A program made the position numbers and the translations under genes. Below the pieces are notes generated by a model that was not told where the DNA came from, did not search any database, and worked only from the letters and a program-made list of their open reading frames with translations. Below, piece after piece: positions 1 to 13,960 of a stretch of 64,000 nucleotides of DNA. Source of the DNA: Solea solea (Eukaryota; Chordata; Actinopteri; Pleuronectiformes; Soleidae); the NCBI RefSeq assembly GCF_958295425.1, contig NC_081149.1, positions 22,429,964-22,493,963 on the forward strand, in the 5' to 3' direction. Positions within the stretch are counted from its first letter, which is position 1, and every line of letters starts with the position of its first letter.

Positions 1-30
1 CAGACTGTTGCTATGCTTTCTTTCTTGCAG

Positions 31-1497
31 GCTCATGAGCTTCACACCAAGCACTCAGCAGAGGCCATGAAAGCTGAGAAGTGGCAGTTTGAGTACAAGA
101 ACCTTCACGACAAGTATGACGCACTGCTGAAAGAGAAAGAAGTGAGTTGGTGAAAACCATCAGGAAAATCAAAGTTCACTTGAAGGGGTGGATGTACACA
201 TACTGCTTCACAGTGCACAGTGCTTTTACTGTAATATTTTATCAATGTGTAGCACCTGTGTGTACTGTGTCTCTACAGTATGGTATGGCCATACACTACT
301 GTCTTGCCATATCTAGAGATGGACGATACCACTTTTTTGCGATATGGGTATCACACACTCGAGTATCTACCAATATTCGTTTGATACGGATTTGTGCAAA
401 GATATAATTCTCCAACTATGTAACAAATACTGTATCATACACCTATGATATAATGCTTTATCATAGGTGTTAGGGCTATAACTATTAATTATAAAAAATG
501 CAATTGGCTAAATTGAAATTACATTATTAAATTTAAACATTAACGTTCATCATAAAATTCAGTAGAAGAATTTTGGAACAAATTCATATCCTGAAGTTGT
601 TCTCTTTGCAGTTGACTATTTAAAATGTTTATGGTATCCTCTGGTAGTGCATTGTCTTGTTTGTTCTGAAGCATGAATATATGACTTTATACTGCAATCA
701 CAATATATGTCAGGAAAATAGATATTTTACCCAAATTGTTCAGCTCTAATAGGTGATGAAGTTTTTTTATTTCAGTGATGGTAGTCCTTGAAGAAGCTCA
801 TGTCCCTGACTGACTAAAGTTAGTTTTTGTGTCAACTGGGGAGCATTTTTACTGTGTTTTTTTTTTCCAGCTTTTCACTAAACTTAACACCTTTTTTCAA
901 AAAAGCGCAGAACAACAACACTAGAAATTTCTTAGCCACTTTCATAGAAGATTATCACCAGTATTGCTCAGTAGGCATGAGTTCAGCCTTTCCTTCTGCA
1001 GACACGTGTCTCTATGCCTCTCCCACTTATGACATGTGTGACAGGTGACATAGATGTGAATGAGCTTCAAGCTTGCTGGCTGAGTGATTATATTACAAGT
1101 AAATATAGCTCTAATCAAAGCACAGTTTACATTACACATATTTTGACATTGGTAAAGAAATATTTGTTATGCAAAGCAGCAGCTTGGAGGTTAACATGAA
1201 ACCTTTGACGTTTCACTCACTTTTTCAAAAATGTGTACAAGAGAACAGCTTTGTTTGTTGATGCAACAAAATACTTCATATGCGCACAGAGAGTAGGAAA
1301 GAACTAAACAAAATAGCAATACAATTTGCATTTTTATAGCCAGTAATTGTATTGTCATGTGGCAACATTGGGCAAACTTTAGCTTCTTCTCATACTTCAT
1401 AAAGTTTTTTGTTCTCAACAGTTTTTTATTACATCCTCCTTTTTCACATTGACCATACACTGTCACACCATATACCAGGTCTTGTTGTGATGATAAC

Positions 1498-1549
<52 letters not shown>

Positions 1550-3478
1550 CGTCAGGGGAAACTGTTGCCAGGCAAATATCATACTATTCTTCAGTGGACT
1601 CCCACGTCCAGTGTCAGTTCTAGCACCTTCTGTAATCTGACAGCAGTGATAAATGTGCCTAGTTAGTTGTGGGAGCAATTAAGAAATACACACTGTACCA
1701 ATGTGTCTACATATACTGTACATTCATAATAATTTAATTGAAATAGTTAATTCACCTGTTTTTGCCTCACTGTCTAGGGCATTATATGTTGGCATGTAAA
1801 TCTGAAAAGAAATTAGTTCCATATTCATATGTGTATGTTACAAAAGGACTGTTTTTCTTTTTGGTCAAATATCAGATGAAGATCAGAAACATCAATTTGT
1901 GCTGTGCTTTGTTTTTAGCGTCTGATCTCGGAGAGAGATACACTTCGGGAGACAAATGATGAGCTCAGGTGTGCACAAGTCCAGCAGAGGGGCCTCAGTG
2001 GAGCAGGTGAGTCTTGGTTCTTGGTCCTCCGTCTAGAAGTATATCAAAATAAATGAGTCACAATCTGGCAAAATCATATTTTACAATATAGTACCTGTAA
2101 TAGAACACATTAAAGGCCCATGTAAAGTAATTTAAAAAAATATTTCGTACTTTTTCCCACAGGGAATTGTGTTACTAACCACCGTACTAAAAAGGAATGA
2201 TTTCAAAAAAAGTCATGAAGTGTTTCATATTTCATGTTTAAATGTTGCAACATTCTCTGCTCTGTGAAGGTGGAGTTGAACACACACACTTACACACTGA
2301 CCTACATGCTTTAGTGGGGACCAAAGTCTGTGACTGTTGCTGTTCTTCAGTGTTTGTACAGAGTGTAAACACTCCAAAGTTAACAAACCTGTAGTTGAGA
2401 ATGTTTGCATTTGTTTGCAGTTTAAAGACACTGTACACAAACACAGAGCTGGTTTAGCTACAGTCCTGCTCTCTTTCTCTATCAGTGGTACCTGCTCTTC
2501 TTTCTGTTCTTCTCCACTTCCTCTCCTCATCTTTAGAGATAAAATGGAGATTTTTTACATCGAGGTGAAAGGCATTTAAAAAAACAAAACAAAAAAAAAC
2601 AATGATTTCTCAGCTAGCTTTCAAACTAACGGCAGTAAGGTGGGAGCAGGTGCATTTACTCAAGAGGAACAGTAAACCACTGATGAAGCGCGCTGAGTTT
2701 TTATATCATAACAGCATTTGAGGAGTTACGTGGCTCTTATGCATCACCGAGAAATATTTTAAGACGCACCTAAAACAATCTTGAGCAGAATTACTCCATC
2801 ATTTTTACTCCACAGTTGCTATATTTTTTCACATGTACTCAGCCACTGTTTTTTTAACATTTATAATGTGTGAAGAGGAGTATCTCTGCATTTGCTTTAC
2901 ACACATTTCAACGTTTTGTCATGCAATATGCTGGTTTTAAATTTCCACATTTTTAAAAAAAGCTGTTGACTGAAGTGACTGTAAAATAAACGACTTTAAA
3001 GGGTATCACAGGTATCTATATTCAAATGAATGTATTCATTAAAACAGTATTCCTGAAGATCATTTGTTGTAAAGTATTTCTACACTAATAAAACTTGTCA
3101 AACTCTCTGTTGATGTCTTTGTCTCCACAGGAGGCTTGTGTGACACTGATGTCACTGTTGGGAACCTTGCTGCAGAGATCATGCCCACTGAGCTCAAGTA
3201 TGTCTGTTATTATTTATCAGTATCATTGCAATGCTGTACGTGTGTGGATCAGCTGTGATGATGAGGGGTTCATGTGTGGAGCAGTGCACTTTTGAATCAT
3301 CAGTGGCCCACTCAAACTATATATTTATCTTAAGTGTGAGATAAACTACTCAGACCTTTTACCAGAGCCACATAAGTTTATTTTTAGAGCTTATCTGCGC
3401 AATTGGCCCCTGAAAGCGCGACACATGGCAGCACATTTGGTTTGGGCATTGTCAGATCGAAAGCTTGGTCACAACATG

Positions 3479-3513
<35 letters not shown>

Positions 3514-6500
3514 CCACTCCCTGACCTTTTTCATTTGTCCTCCACTTTCTTTTCCTCTTTTCATTCTTTCAACAGGGAGACCGTTGTGCGCCTTCAGAGT
3601 GAAAACAAGATGTTGTGTGTCCAGGAGGAGAGCTACAGTCAGAAACTGGTGGAGGTGCAGGCCGAGCTGGAGGAAGCTCAGCGCAGCAGGAACACTCTGG
3701 AAACTCAGAACAGGTAGGAAAGTGTATGTGTATGTGTCCTCAACATGAATAAATAAATAATCATTCCCCTTCTCTCTTGCCATATTGTGTGCTCCTGGAC
3801 ATTAAGCTGCCTGTTTGGCTGATAGTAGGAGTGATGTCTGCCTAAATGTCAACTCACCCTCTGGACTGTGTGCTCAACTGCGCTGTGTGGGCTGCATTGG
3901 AGGACAGACAGCAGAAAGCCAGATTGTCCCTTGACTGTGCGTGTGTGTGTATATGTGTGTGTTTACATGCCTATGGGCATGTGGACATGTGGGTGGACTG
4001 TGCGTGTGTATTACAACACCAGGCCCAGGGTGTGGGAAGCATCCTCAGCAACAGTAACAGGAGGAGAGGAGTGGAGGGAGCATACTCAGCAGAGCAGAGC
4101 TGGGATTGGCCAGGCAGCTCACTTGCTAAGGATCCATGTGATGCAATGCAAAGGTCTTCCACTCCGAGACCAAACTTACCAACCTCGGCTTTCTTCTTTC
4201 CCTCTTATGTGTACACATCCTCAAGTATCCTCTCCTTTTTTCTTTAGTTTTCTCCACTTTTTCTCGTGTCTTCTCTGCTCATCTTTTGCTTCCTAACCTC
4301 TGCTGACATCGTATCACCCTGTCCTCTAGAACGTCCGCTGGTTCCTCATCCCACAACCCAAGTCCTTCTCTCATATGAAGACCACACCCACCTTCTATCT
4401 CCACCACACAGAATCAATAAAGCATTCTTCAGAGCTGCCTTCCTCGCCCTGGCATCGATGTTTTATGAGATACGTTTTTGTGTCTGTGAATATCCAGATT
4501 TATTTACCCCCCTCTCTCTGTGTCCCTCCTCTCTCCTTGTCTGTGTCCCAGGTTGAACCAGCAGCAGATCTCAGAGCTGCGTGCTCAGATCGAGGAGCTC
4601 CAGAAAGCAATGCAGGAGCAGGACAGCAAGAATGAAGATGTGAGTGGACAGAGAGAGAGAGAAAAAGGAGAAGGAGCTGCATCCTTCTTCACTTAAAAAC
4701 TTTCCTCGTCACCATCTTACTTCTCTACGATCTAGTTCAGAGTATAAACACAGTGTGCAAGTGAAAACTTTTTGCTTTCTCTTGCAACTAATCAACTAGA
4801 TTGGCATGTTTTGTCATCAGATAGTTGCTGTCATGATTAACGAATAGCAAGTGTCTGGAGACATTCATACTTATTTTACTGTATGTCTAAATTGGCTTTT
4901 CAAAAGGTGGGAATTGGAAAATTGCTGACATCCAATTCCCAGCTGTCCCCATGTCACTGCATTGCTTTGTTTATTACTTAAAATGGGAACACTAGCAACC
5001 CCACAAAACGGTCTATAAACATGAGGCAGTTCACAGACGTGCAGCGTCCTCTGTTCAGACACTGTTGGCATCTCTTTAAGAACTTGATTTACTAAATAAT
5101 CCCGGAGATAACATAAGTCAAGCAGCAGCCTCAGAACAAGTACAAGTTTATTGTGAACTTTAAAAGTTGTTCAACTTCAAAAAAGAAGACCCTGCCCTCT
5201 GGTGGTGAGCGGAGAAGTAACCTCTACCTCACCTTTATGTTCAGGCATCATGAGCACCAAGTTATATATTTGATAGCCATCCCTAGTGAGCGTAGTCTTT
5301 TTGTGTAAGCACACTGTTTGCATGCCAGTACACCGAGTGAGTAACCTGGACAGACAGCTGTCAGAGTTTGAGTGTCTGTTCTCCTTGTAATACATGTTGT
5401 GTGGGACTTTAACCCAAGTCTGCTGTGGTGATTCACTGTTAACGCCTGCCCCTCTCTGTCTGTCTCTCTCCACCTGCCCCCATCGGTCAACTCTGCCAAA
5501 ATCAGGCTATCGTAAGTACGGCCCACCCTCTGTCCAACTGGCCCATGATTTAACTCTTTGACAGCCTGGCTTTCACTTCTTGTACCATGTTTGTTGATTT
5601 GTGCTTGTGTTTGTGTGTTATTTAAACCAAACCTTGCACTTCTTAAGTTTTAATGTTTATTTTCTCCCTCTTTTTTTTTTTTCAGTCCTCCTTATTGAAG
5701 AAGAAGCTTGAGGAACATTTGTAAGTAGCGCATTTTTCTGATGTGTCGTGCATCAGTTGAATTACAATCACATTCACACACACATGATCCGTGCTCGTTG
5801 CAGGGAGAAGCTCCATGAAGCTCACTCAGATCTCCAAAAGAAAAGAGAGGTCATCGATGACCTCGAGCCCAAAGTGGACGGCAATAGTAAGTCGGCTCTT
5901 GTTTGATCATCTTCCTCTGTCCTTGCTTTCTTCTCCTCTCAACACTTGTTTTTATTTCCGCCCTCTCAGTGGTGAAGAAGATTGATGAACTCCAGGAGAG
6001 CTTGCGTAAAAAGGACGAGGACATGAAGCAGATGGAGGAGCGATACAAGCGCTATGTGGAGAAGGCAAGAACGGTCAGTAAACCATAACTGAACAGCTTG
6101 TCCTTCTCAGCATGAAGCTCTAAATTGTTTTTTTAAAAAAAGGGGGATTTTTCATTTAAAGGTCAGTGTGTAAGAATTAGTCACATCTAAAGGTGAGACG
6201 ACAAACAGAGGACTCCTTCACTCACCTCTTCCTTTCCAAAGCATTCTAGGGCGGGCTTTTTATACCAGAAAGAAGGCAAACACACTTTTACAACCCTTTA
6301 TCTCTCTCTCTCTCTGCTGTTTCTTTCTCCTTTTGTTAGTTTCTGCATCAGGTTTATGTAGGAAGAGCCTTTCTTCATTTGGGTAGTAAGCTTTCATCTC
6401 AGAACGTGGAATGCACGTTCATCAGAGTTGCCGTAGAAACACGTTTGCATGAGATGACAGCCTCCATAAAGCAAAGTCCATATAAAAGACTTATTCTTAA

Positions 6501-8902
6501 TGAAAACCAATCAGTTTTTTATATTTAAGCTATTCAACACCTGTACAAACAATCTTGTGAGTAAATATATGCAATTTCTCTCTAAAAATCCAGTGTGTAA
6601 CATTTGAGAGGATTTATTAAATGGACTTTTGCTCAGTTTAACTCATCAAAGTCCGTTGAGAGCTGCTGTGTAGGACCCCTACAGAAAGAAGTTTTGTGTT
6701 CAAGTACATCAAGTAGTGTCACTTGAAAAAAACTCTTACCACCCAATCTTGCCAAAAGTCATTATTGGTAGTGCTGCATCAGTTTTGACCTTTTTTTTTT
6801 TAAATTGTCCTTCATGAGTTACATTAAATATAATGTCAAAGCACTAAAGCTGTCTTGTGTGCAGGTGATCAAAACCCTGGATCCCAAGCAGCAGCCGGTG
6901 ACTGGTACTCCTGACATTCAAGCTCTCAAGAACCAGCTGACGGAGAAGGAAAGAAGGATCCACCACCTGGAGGTGATAACATTTTTTTAATACAAACACA
7001 AAAAAAAATGAGATAAAGGTACCTTTGTTAAAATCTCACTACTGTGTGTGTGATGTTTCTTTGCTCAGCACGACTATGAGAAGAGCAGAGTCCGACACGA
7101 TCAAGAGGAGAAGCTCATCATCAGTGCATGGTACAACATGGTAAGCCAGTGTAGAAACACATAACATCATTTCAGTCCAGATGCTCGTCAGATTCACAAA
7201 CAAGAGCTGAGTCTGTGTCCAACGAACTCAGCTCGAACAGATGACTTTTTGTCACAACATACTAAAGTATGACTTTTTTGTCAAAGTTTGGACGACATAC
7301 ATAACTTTTTGTCACATTTTAGATGACATACTATAGTATGACTTTTTTGTCAAATTTTGGTCGACATACTATAGTATGACTTTTTTGTCAAATTTTGGAT
7401 GACATACTAAAGTATGACTTTTTTGTCAAATTTTGGTCGACATACTAAAGTATGACTTTTTTGTCAGATTTTGGATGACATACTAAAGTATGACTTTTTT
7501 GTCAGATTTTGGATGACATACTAAAGTATGATTTTTTTGTCAAAGTTTGGACGACATACATAACTTTTTGTCACATTTTAGATGACATACTATAGTATGA
7601 CTTTTTTGTCAAATTTTGGATGACATACTAAAGTATGATTTTTTTTTTGTCAAATTTTGGTCGACATACTATAGTATGATTTTTTTTGTCAAATTTTGGT
7701 CGACATACTATAGTATGACTTTTTTGTCACATTTTGGATGACATACTAAAGTATGACTTTTTTGTCAGATTTTGGATGACATACTAAAGTATGATTTTTT
7801 TGTGAAAGTTTGGACGACATACATAACTTTTTGTCACATTTTAGATGACATACTATAGTATGACTTTTTTGTCAAATTTTGGATGACATACTAAAGTATG
7901 ATTTTTTTTTTTTGTCAAATTTTGGTCGACATACTATAGTATGATTTTTTTGTCAAATTTTGGTCGACATACTATAGTATGACTTTTTTGTCACATTTTG
8001 GATGACATACTAAAGTATGACTTTTTTGTCAGATTTTGGATGACATACTAAAGTATGACTTTTTTGTCAGATTTTGGATGACATACATAACTTTTTGTCA
8101 CATTTTAGATGACATACTATAGTATGACTTTTTTGTCACAATTTAGACGACATACTAAAGTATGATTTTTTTTTTTGTCAAATTTTGGTCGACATACTAT
8201 AGTATGATTTTTTTTTTGTCAAATTTTGGTCGACATACTAAAGTATGACTTTTTTGTCAAATTTTGGTCGACATACTAAAGTATGACTTTTTTGTCATAT
8301 TTTGGATGACATACTAAAGTATAACTTTTTTGTCAAATTTTGGTCGACATACTAAAGTATGATTTTTTTTTTTGTCAAATTTTGGTCGACATACTAAAGT
8401 ATGACTTTTTTGTCAAATTTTGGTCGACATACTAAAGTATGACTTTTTTGTCACATTTTGGTCGACATACTAAAGTATGACTTTTTTCGTAAAATTTTGG
8501 ATGACATACTAAAGTATGACTTTTTAGTCAAATTTTGGTCGACATACTAAATGACATTTTTGTCACATTTTGGACGACTGCTAAAGTTGTAACATAACAT
8601 ATTTGTAACAGAAACACTGTATTACTCATACATGGAAATGCATTTCAAATATTAGTTAAAAAAAAAAAAGGTTTTATATTGTGTGAAAACAGCGCAACCA
8701 CCTGTTCTGTAATGAAAGGGTTTTGATTGACACTTCGTTTGACCATGTTGATTCTTCGCTCTCTTTTTCTCAGGGTATGGCGTTGCATCAGAAAGTGACC
8801 GGCGAGCGAGTGGGACCCTCTAACCAGGCCATGTCCTTCCTCGCCCAGCAGAGACAGTCCACCAACGCCAGGAGAGGCCTGATTCGAAATCACCCAAGAT
8901 AA
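31..8902 (+). CDS. hook2: Hook homolog 2, C-terminal part (gene starts left of the window)
   Basis: Hook proteins link dynein-dynactin to cargo through a coiled coil and a C-terminal FTS/FHIP-binding region. Exons: 31-141, 1919-2006, 3131-3197, 3576-3713, 4552-4639, 5506-5511, 5686-5720, 5804-5886, 5970-6073, 6865-6972, 7069-7140, 8774-8902. They total 1029 nt (342 aa plus TAA) and every phase closes. Visible Hook signatures are RLQSENKML, LLKKKLEEHLEKLHEAH, MEERYKRYVEKAR, KTLDPKQ and SAWYNMGMAL, with a C-terminal FLAQQRQSTNARRG. The N-terminal Hook (CH-like) domain is off-window. The paralog call rests on the FLAQQR..TN.RRG tail, the EDAI peptide and the neighbouring trir, as in the human HOOK2 region; the middle also resembles HOOK1 and HOOK3. 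The last intron carries a 38-bp minisatellite. Confidence 0.88.
1501..1547. repeat. (AC)n microsatellite in a hook2 intron
   Basis: About 23 AC repeats. It lies in a 1.8-kb intron (142-1918) in which nothing else is recognised. Confidence 0.98.
3480..3508. repeat. (TG)n microsatellite in a hook2 intron
   Basis: About 14 TG repeats, 70 bp before the acceptor of the exon at 3576. Confidence 0.97.
5506..5511 (+). other. hook2: 6-nt microexon of hook2 (codons Ala-Ile)
   Basis: The hexamer GCTATC lies between a pyrimidine-rich tract ending in TCAG and a consensus donor GTAAGT. Flanking exons meet in phase 0 (NED before, SSLLKKK after). Inserting these two codons gives EDAISSLLKKK, which matches the EDAIS.LLK arrangement I recall from mammalian HOOK2. 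Both neighbouring introns are canonical GT-AG. Confidence 0.75.
6161..6680 (+). mobile_element. Decayed MITE copies of the GGTCCAGTGTGTAA family in a hook2 intron
   Basis: At 6161 GGTCAGTGTGTAAGAATTAG is followed by CACATCTAAAGGTGAGACGA and CTCACCTCTTCCTTTCCAAAGC, aligning with the MITE at 24928. A second left end, CCAGTGTGTAACATTTGAGAGG, appears at 6590. Neither has a clear right end, so these are truncated copies. Confidence 0.5.
7230..8580 (+). repeat. 38-bp minisatellite array 1, inside the last hook2 intron
   Basis: About 35 tandem units of 37-40 bp. Each has a near-palindromic core CATACTATAGTATG or CATACTAAAGTATG, then GACTTTTTTGTC, then A-rich sequence and TTTTGG followed by TCGA or ATGA. 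A variant unit with CATACATAACTTTTTG recurs near 7295, 7555, 7816 and 8080, giving a superimposed period of about 260 bp (7 units). It ends about 190 bp before the splice acceptor of the last exon. Confidence 0.95.
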
Positions 8903-10500
8903 TGGGATGAACAAAAAAAAATAGCAACGCTCCAGCAGATGAACAAAACAAAACACACAGAGATGATACTGACTGGAGATACAGCAATCTTCACCTGAAC
9001 CTCTGTCATTTTGCCTTAATGCCTTCACTGGGTTGCTGCACCTCAAAGAGAATGTTTCCTTGCTGCTGCTGCCCCCTGCTGGATCGTAATGGTACAAGAT
9101 GTATTTTGTTCTCTGTGTAGCCTCAGAGAAGAGAGACGCTACAGTGTTTGACTGTGATGTTGATCAAATTCAGAGTAAACTCACAGAAAGAAATGACTGG
9201 CTGGAGTAGGAGGAGTCATAGCCTTAAAAAGAGACTGTCACCTTTTAAGGTGGCTTTTGTTTCCTCTTTAGCTTCTCAGACACACTCCTATTGTTTTAAT
9301 TGTTATCATTTTTTTTTTAATACATGATGAAATGTGAATTAGTTTTGTCAAGGTTACAGGTGAAATGTGGTTGACGAGGTAGAGGCAATACATTTACTAC
9401 TGTATTTTTAATGCTGTAAAGCTACACAAGTTGGTGTTGGACATTAGCCATTAGTACACCTCTTTGGTTTTGTTTATTTGTTTTTCCTTCCTGAAAATGT
9501 GTGTTTAGTGTTGTTTTGTTTTGCTTTGATAATATATCAAGTCCAGGAGGTTTGTTTAATGGCTTTAGTCATATTTTTTCTCTAATTGAGTATTCACAAT
9601 AATACATTTTCATTAGAATCTTACAAGGTACACCAAAGCACTTTCTCTCTACATGGGTGGGTTTGTCCTTTGCCTCACTACATACATTACTCTTGTCTCT
9701 TTTATTTAAAGATTCTAGGGTCTCGTTCATCATGTCGAGTGCTAATGTGACTTCTGTGAATGATTTTGATTTTTTTTTTCTAATTCCTTTTCGTGCCCTC
9801 TTCCCAAAGACTGAAGAAGGGTGTTGGACCTAATGCCACTCACCACTTTATTCACAGCTTTTCACTGATTGTGAACAGAGATAACTGAAGGCCTCTTTGT
9901 TTATCACAAAAGCTGGAAAACATGATTTTATTGATTCCTTCATTTTAATAACACTAAAAATGATCAAAACTTGGCTAATGGCTAACCTCATCCATAGTTC
10001 AACCGACGTGGAAGGATTATGTTCATTAATACACTGGAATTTTTTTGTTGTTTGTTGACAGGAAGTCAGTGGCAGATAGGTTGAGCCTGTAATAGATGGC
10101 TAATATATCTGCACTCGTTATCTGCTTTTATTCACTTCTGGTACTTTTACTTTTCAGCTGATGTAGTAACTTCAATGTGTCCCATGTCAGACCTGCTGGT
10201 TTTGTTCCTGTTAACATTTGTGCTATGATCCACACCGACCAGAATATTGCTGTTGTGTGCATGTGCTTTTTTTTTTTCCAATGTTTCATTATTTTATTAT
10301 AGAGTTCATATTTATGGTGGTGTGTCATTATCTTTGCTGCACATTTGCATGGCTGGAAGGGTTGAACATTTTTGGTTATTGTATCACAATGGTCTAGTAG
10401 ATTAACCATACTGAACTTAACACAGGGGTCTGAGGCAAGGTAAAGATTTGTAGTCCTGTCTGCTCTACTTTTGCACTACAAATAAATGGGATGTTGAGAA
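8903..10500 (+). other. hook2: hook2 3' UTR
   Basis: About 1.6 kb of AT-rich, non-coding sequence follows the hook2 stop. AATAAA at 10481-10486 is the best polyadenylation signal, so cleavage probably falls near 10500. The minisatellite restarts within about 50 bp of this point. No other gene is seen here. Confidence 0.7.
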
Positions 10501-10546
10501 AGTGTGTTAAGAGTGTTCTTTCCATTCATGAATTCAGAAGAAGAAA

Positions 10547-13500
10547 ATGTCAAAATTTGGACGACATATTAAACTGACTTATTTGTCACATTTTGGACAG
10601 CATACTATACTATGACTTTTTTTTCACTTTTTGGATGATTTACTAAACTATGACTTTTTTGTCACTTTTTGGATGAGATACTAAAGTATGACTTTTTTGT
10701 CAAAATTTGGACGACATACTATACTATGATTTTTTTGTCACTTTTTGGAAGACATACTAAACCATGACTTTTTTGTCACATTTTTGACGACATACTAAAC
10801 CATGACTTTTTTTTCTCACATTTTTGACGACATACTATGACTTTTTTGTCACTTTTTGGATAACATACTAAAGTAGGATTTTTTTTTTGTCACATTTTGG
10901 ACGACATACTAAACTATTACTTTTTGGTCAAAATTTAGATGACATACTATACCATGACTTTTTTTGTTAAAATGTATACGACATACTATATATAGTCTGA
11001 CTTTTGTGTCAAAAATTAGACGACATACTATACTATGACTTTTTTTGTCACTTTTTGGACGACATACTAAACCATGACTTTTTTGTCACATTTTGGACGA
11101 CATACTAAACTATTACTTTTTTGTCAAAATTTGGACGACATACTATACTATGACTTTTTTTTCCAAATTTGGACGACATACTATACTATGACTTTTTTGT
11201 CCAAATTTGGACAACATACTAAACAATACCTTTCTTGTCACATTTTGGACGACATACTATACTATTACTTTTTTGTCCAAATTTGGATGACATACTATAC
11301 TTTGACTTTTTTTTCCAAATTTGGACGACATACTATACAATACCTTTTTTGTCACATTTTGGACGACATACTATACTATGACTTTTGTCAAAATTTGGAC
11401 GACATACTATACTATGACTTTTTTTTCCAAATTTGGACGACATACTATACAATACCTTTTTTGTCACTTTTTGGACGACATACTATACTATGACTTTTAG
11501 TCCAAATTTGGACAACATACTATACAATACCTTTCTTGTCACATTTTGGACGACATACTATACTATGACTTTTTTGTCAAAATTTGGACCACATACTATA
11601 CTACGACTTTTTTTGTCAAAATTTGGACGACATACTATACTATGACTTTTTTTTCCAAATTTGGACGACATACTATACTTTGACTTTTTTTTCCAAATTT
11701 GGACGACATACTATACAATACCTTTTTTGTCACATTTTGGACGACATACTATACTATGAGGGCCACACGGTGGTGTAGTGGTTAGCACTCTCGCCTTGCA
11801 GCGAGAAGACCCGGGTTCGAGCCCCGGTTGGAACAAGGGCCTTTCTGCATGGAGTTTGCATGTTCTCCCTGTGTGTGCGTGGGTTCTCTCCGGGTACTCC
11901 GGCTTCCTCCCACAGTCCAAAAACATGCAATGTGGGGACAGGTAAATTGGACACTCCAAATTGACCATAGGAGTGAGTGTGAGAGTGAATGGTTGTTTGT
12001 CTCTATCTGTGTGTGGCCCTGCGATGGTCTGGCGAACTGTCCAGGGTGTACCCCGCCTATCGCCCGATGTAGCTGAGATTGGCACAGCACCCCCCGCGAC
12101 CCTCTGGCTGAGGATAAAGCGGTAGATGATGACTGACTGACTGACTATACAATACCTTTTTTGTCACTTTTTGGACGACATACTATACTATGACTTTTTA
12201 GTCCAAATTTGGACAACATACTATACAATACCTTTCTTGTCACATTTTGGACGACATACTATACTATGACTTTTTTGTCAAAATTTGGACCACATACTAT
12301 ACTATGACTTTTTTGTCCAAATTTGGACGACATACTATACTATGACTTTTTTTGTCAAAATTTGGACGACATACTATACTATGACTTTTTTTTCCAAATT
12401 TGGACGACATACTATACTTTGACTTTTTTTTCCAAATTTGGACGACATACTATACAATACCTTTTTTGTCACATTTTGGACGACATACTATACTATGACT
12501 TTTTTGTCAAAATTTGGACGACATACTATACTATGACTTTTTTGTCAAAATTTGGACGACATACTATACTATGACTTTTGTCTAATTTTTGACGACGTAC
12601 TATACTATGATTTTTTTGTCAAAATTTGGATGACATACTAAACTATGACTTTTTGTCACATTTTGGATGACATTCTATACTATAACTTTTTTGTCAAAAT
12701 TTGGACAACATACTATACTATGACTTTTGTCAAATTTTTGATGACATACTATACAATACCTTTTTTGTCACTTTTTGGACGACATACTAAACTACGACTT
12801 TTTTGTCCAAATTTGGACAACATACTATACAATACCTTTTTTGTCACATTTTGGACGACATACTATACTATGACTATTTTGTCAAAATTTGGACAACATA
12901 CTATACTATGACTTTTTTTTCCAAATTTGGACGACATACTATACTATGACTTTTTAGTCCAAATTTGGACAACATACTATACAATACCTTTCTTGTCACA
13001 TTTTGGACGACATACTATACTATGACTTTTTTGTCAAAATTTGGACCACATACTATACTATGACTTTTTTGTCCAAATTTTGACAACATACTATACTACG
13101 ACTTTTTTGACAAAATTTGGACGGCATACTATACTATGACTTTTTTGTCCAAATTTGGACAACATACTATACAACACCTTTTTTGTCACTTTTTGGACGA
13201 CATACTATACTACGACTTTTTTGTCCAAATTTGGACAACATACTATACAATACCTTTTTTGTCACATTTTGGACGACATACTATACTATGACTTTTTTGT
13301 CAAAATTTGGACAACATAGTATACTATGACTTTTTTTTCCAAATTTGGACGACATACTATACTATGACTTTTTTGTCAAAATTTGGACAACATACTATAC
13401 AATACCTTTCTTGTCACATTTTGGACGACATACTATACTATGACTTTTTTGTCAAAATTTGGACAACATACTATACAATACCTTTCTTGTCACATTTTGG

Positions 13501-13960
13501 ACGACATACTATACTATGACTTTTTTGTCAAAATTTGGACCACATACTATACTATGACTTTTTTGTCCAAATTTGGACGACATACTATACTATGACTTTT
13601 TTTGTCTCATTTTGGACAACATACTATACTACGACTTTTTTGTCAAAATTTGGACGACATACTATACTATGACTTTTGTCTAATTTTTGACGACATACTA
13701 TACTATGACTTTTTTGTCAAAATTTGGACGACATACTATACTATGACTTTTTTGTCTCATTTTGGACAACATACTATACTATGACTTTTTTGTCAAAATT
13801 TGGAAGTCATACTATATTATGACTTTTTTGTCACATTTTTGACGACATACTAAACAATGACTTTTTAGTCTCATTTTGGACGACAAACTATACTATGACT
13901 TTTTTTGTCAAAATTTGGTCGACATACTAAACTATGACTTTCTTGGGTGTTTTTGACAAA
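10547..13960 (+). repeat. 38-bp minisatellite array 2, same orientation as array 1
   Basis: Tandem 38-bp units related to array 1 but with core CATACTATACTATGAC, then TTTTTTGTC and A/T-rich sequence ending TTTGGACGA. Variants alternate: CAATACCTTT in place of the core's end, GTCCAAATTTGG, and GTCACATTTTGG. Three units equal 114 nt, so frames stay open over several units and give spurious proteins. A SINE interrupts the array at 11760-12147. Confidence 0.95.
11760..12147 (+). mobile_element. tRNA-derived SINE, copy 1
   Basis: The 5' head has an A box (TGGTGTAGTGG) and a B box (GGTTCGAGCCC), typical of an RNA polymerase III promoter from a tRNA. The body is a fish-type SINE: GTTTGCATGTTCTCCCTG, then TCCCACAGTCCAAA, then GATAAAGCGGTAGATGATGA with a short TGAC tail. 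It interrupts a minisatellite unit directly after CATACTATACTATGA. Confidence 0.85.

Noticed and set aside
1191..1678. Frames rich in VCVCVC or THTHTH
   Set aside because: Translations of the (AC)n microsatellite inside a hook2 intron.
11711..12090. Overlapping frames on both strands at the SINE, repeated at 15595-15940
   Set aside because: Both sets are the SINE sequence itself; similarity of the two peptides reflects the repeat, not a gene family.
11074..13784. Open frames of 60-139 codons with repeated FGRHTIL- and WTTYYTMTF-type peptides
   Set aside because: They are translations of the 38-bp minisatellite. Three units are 114 nt, so a unit without stops stays open in all phases. No start context, codon bias or splice structure supports a protein.
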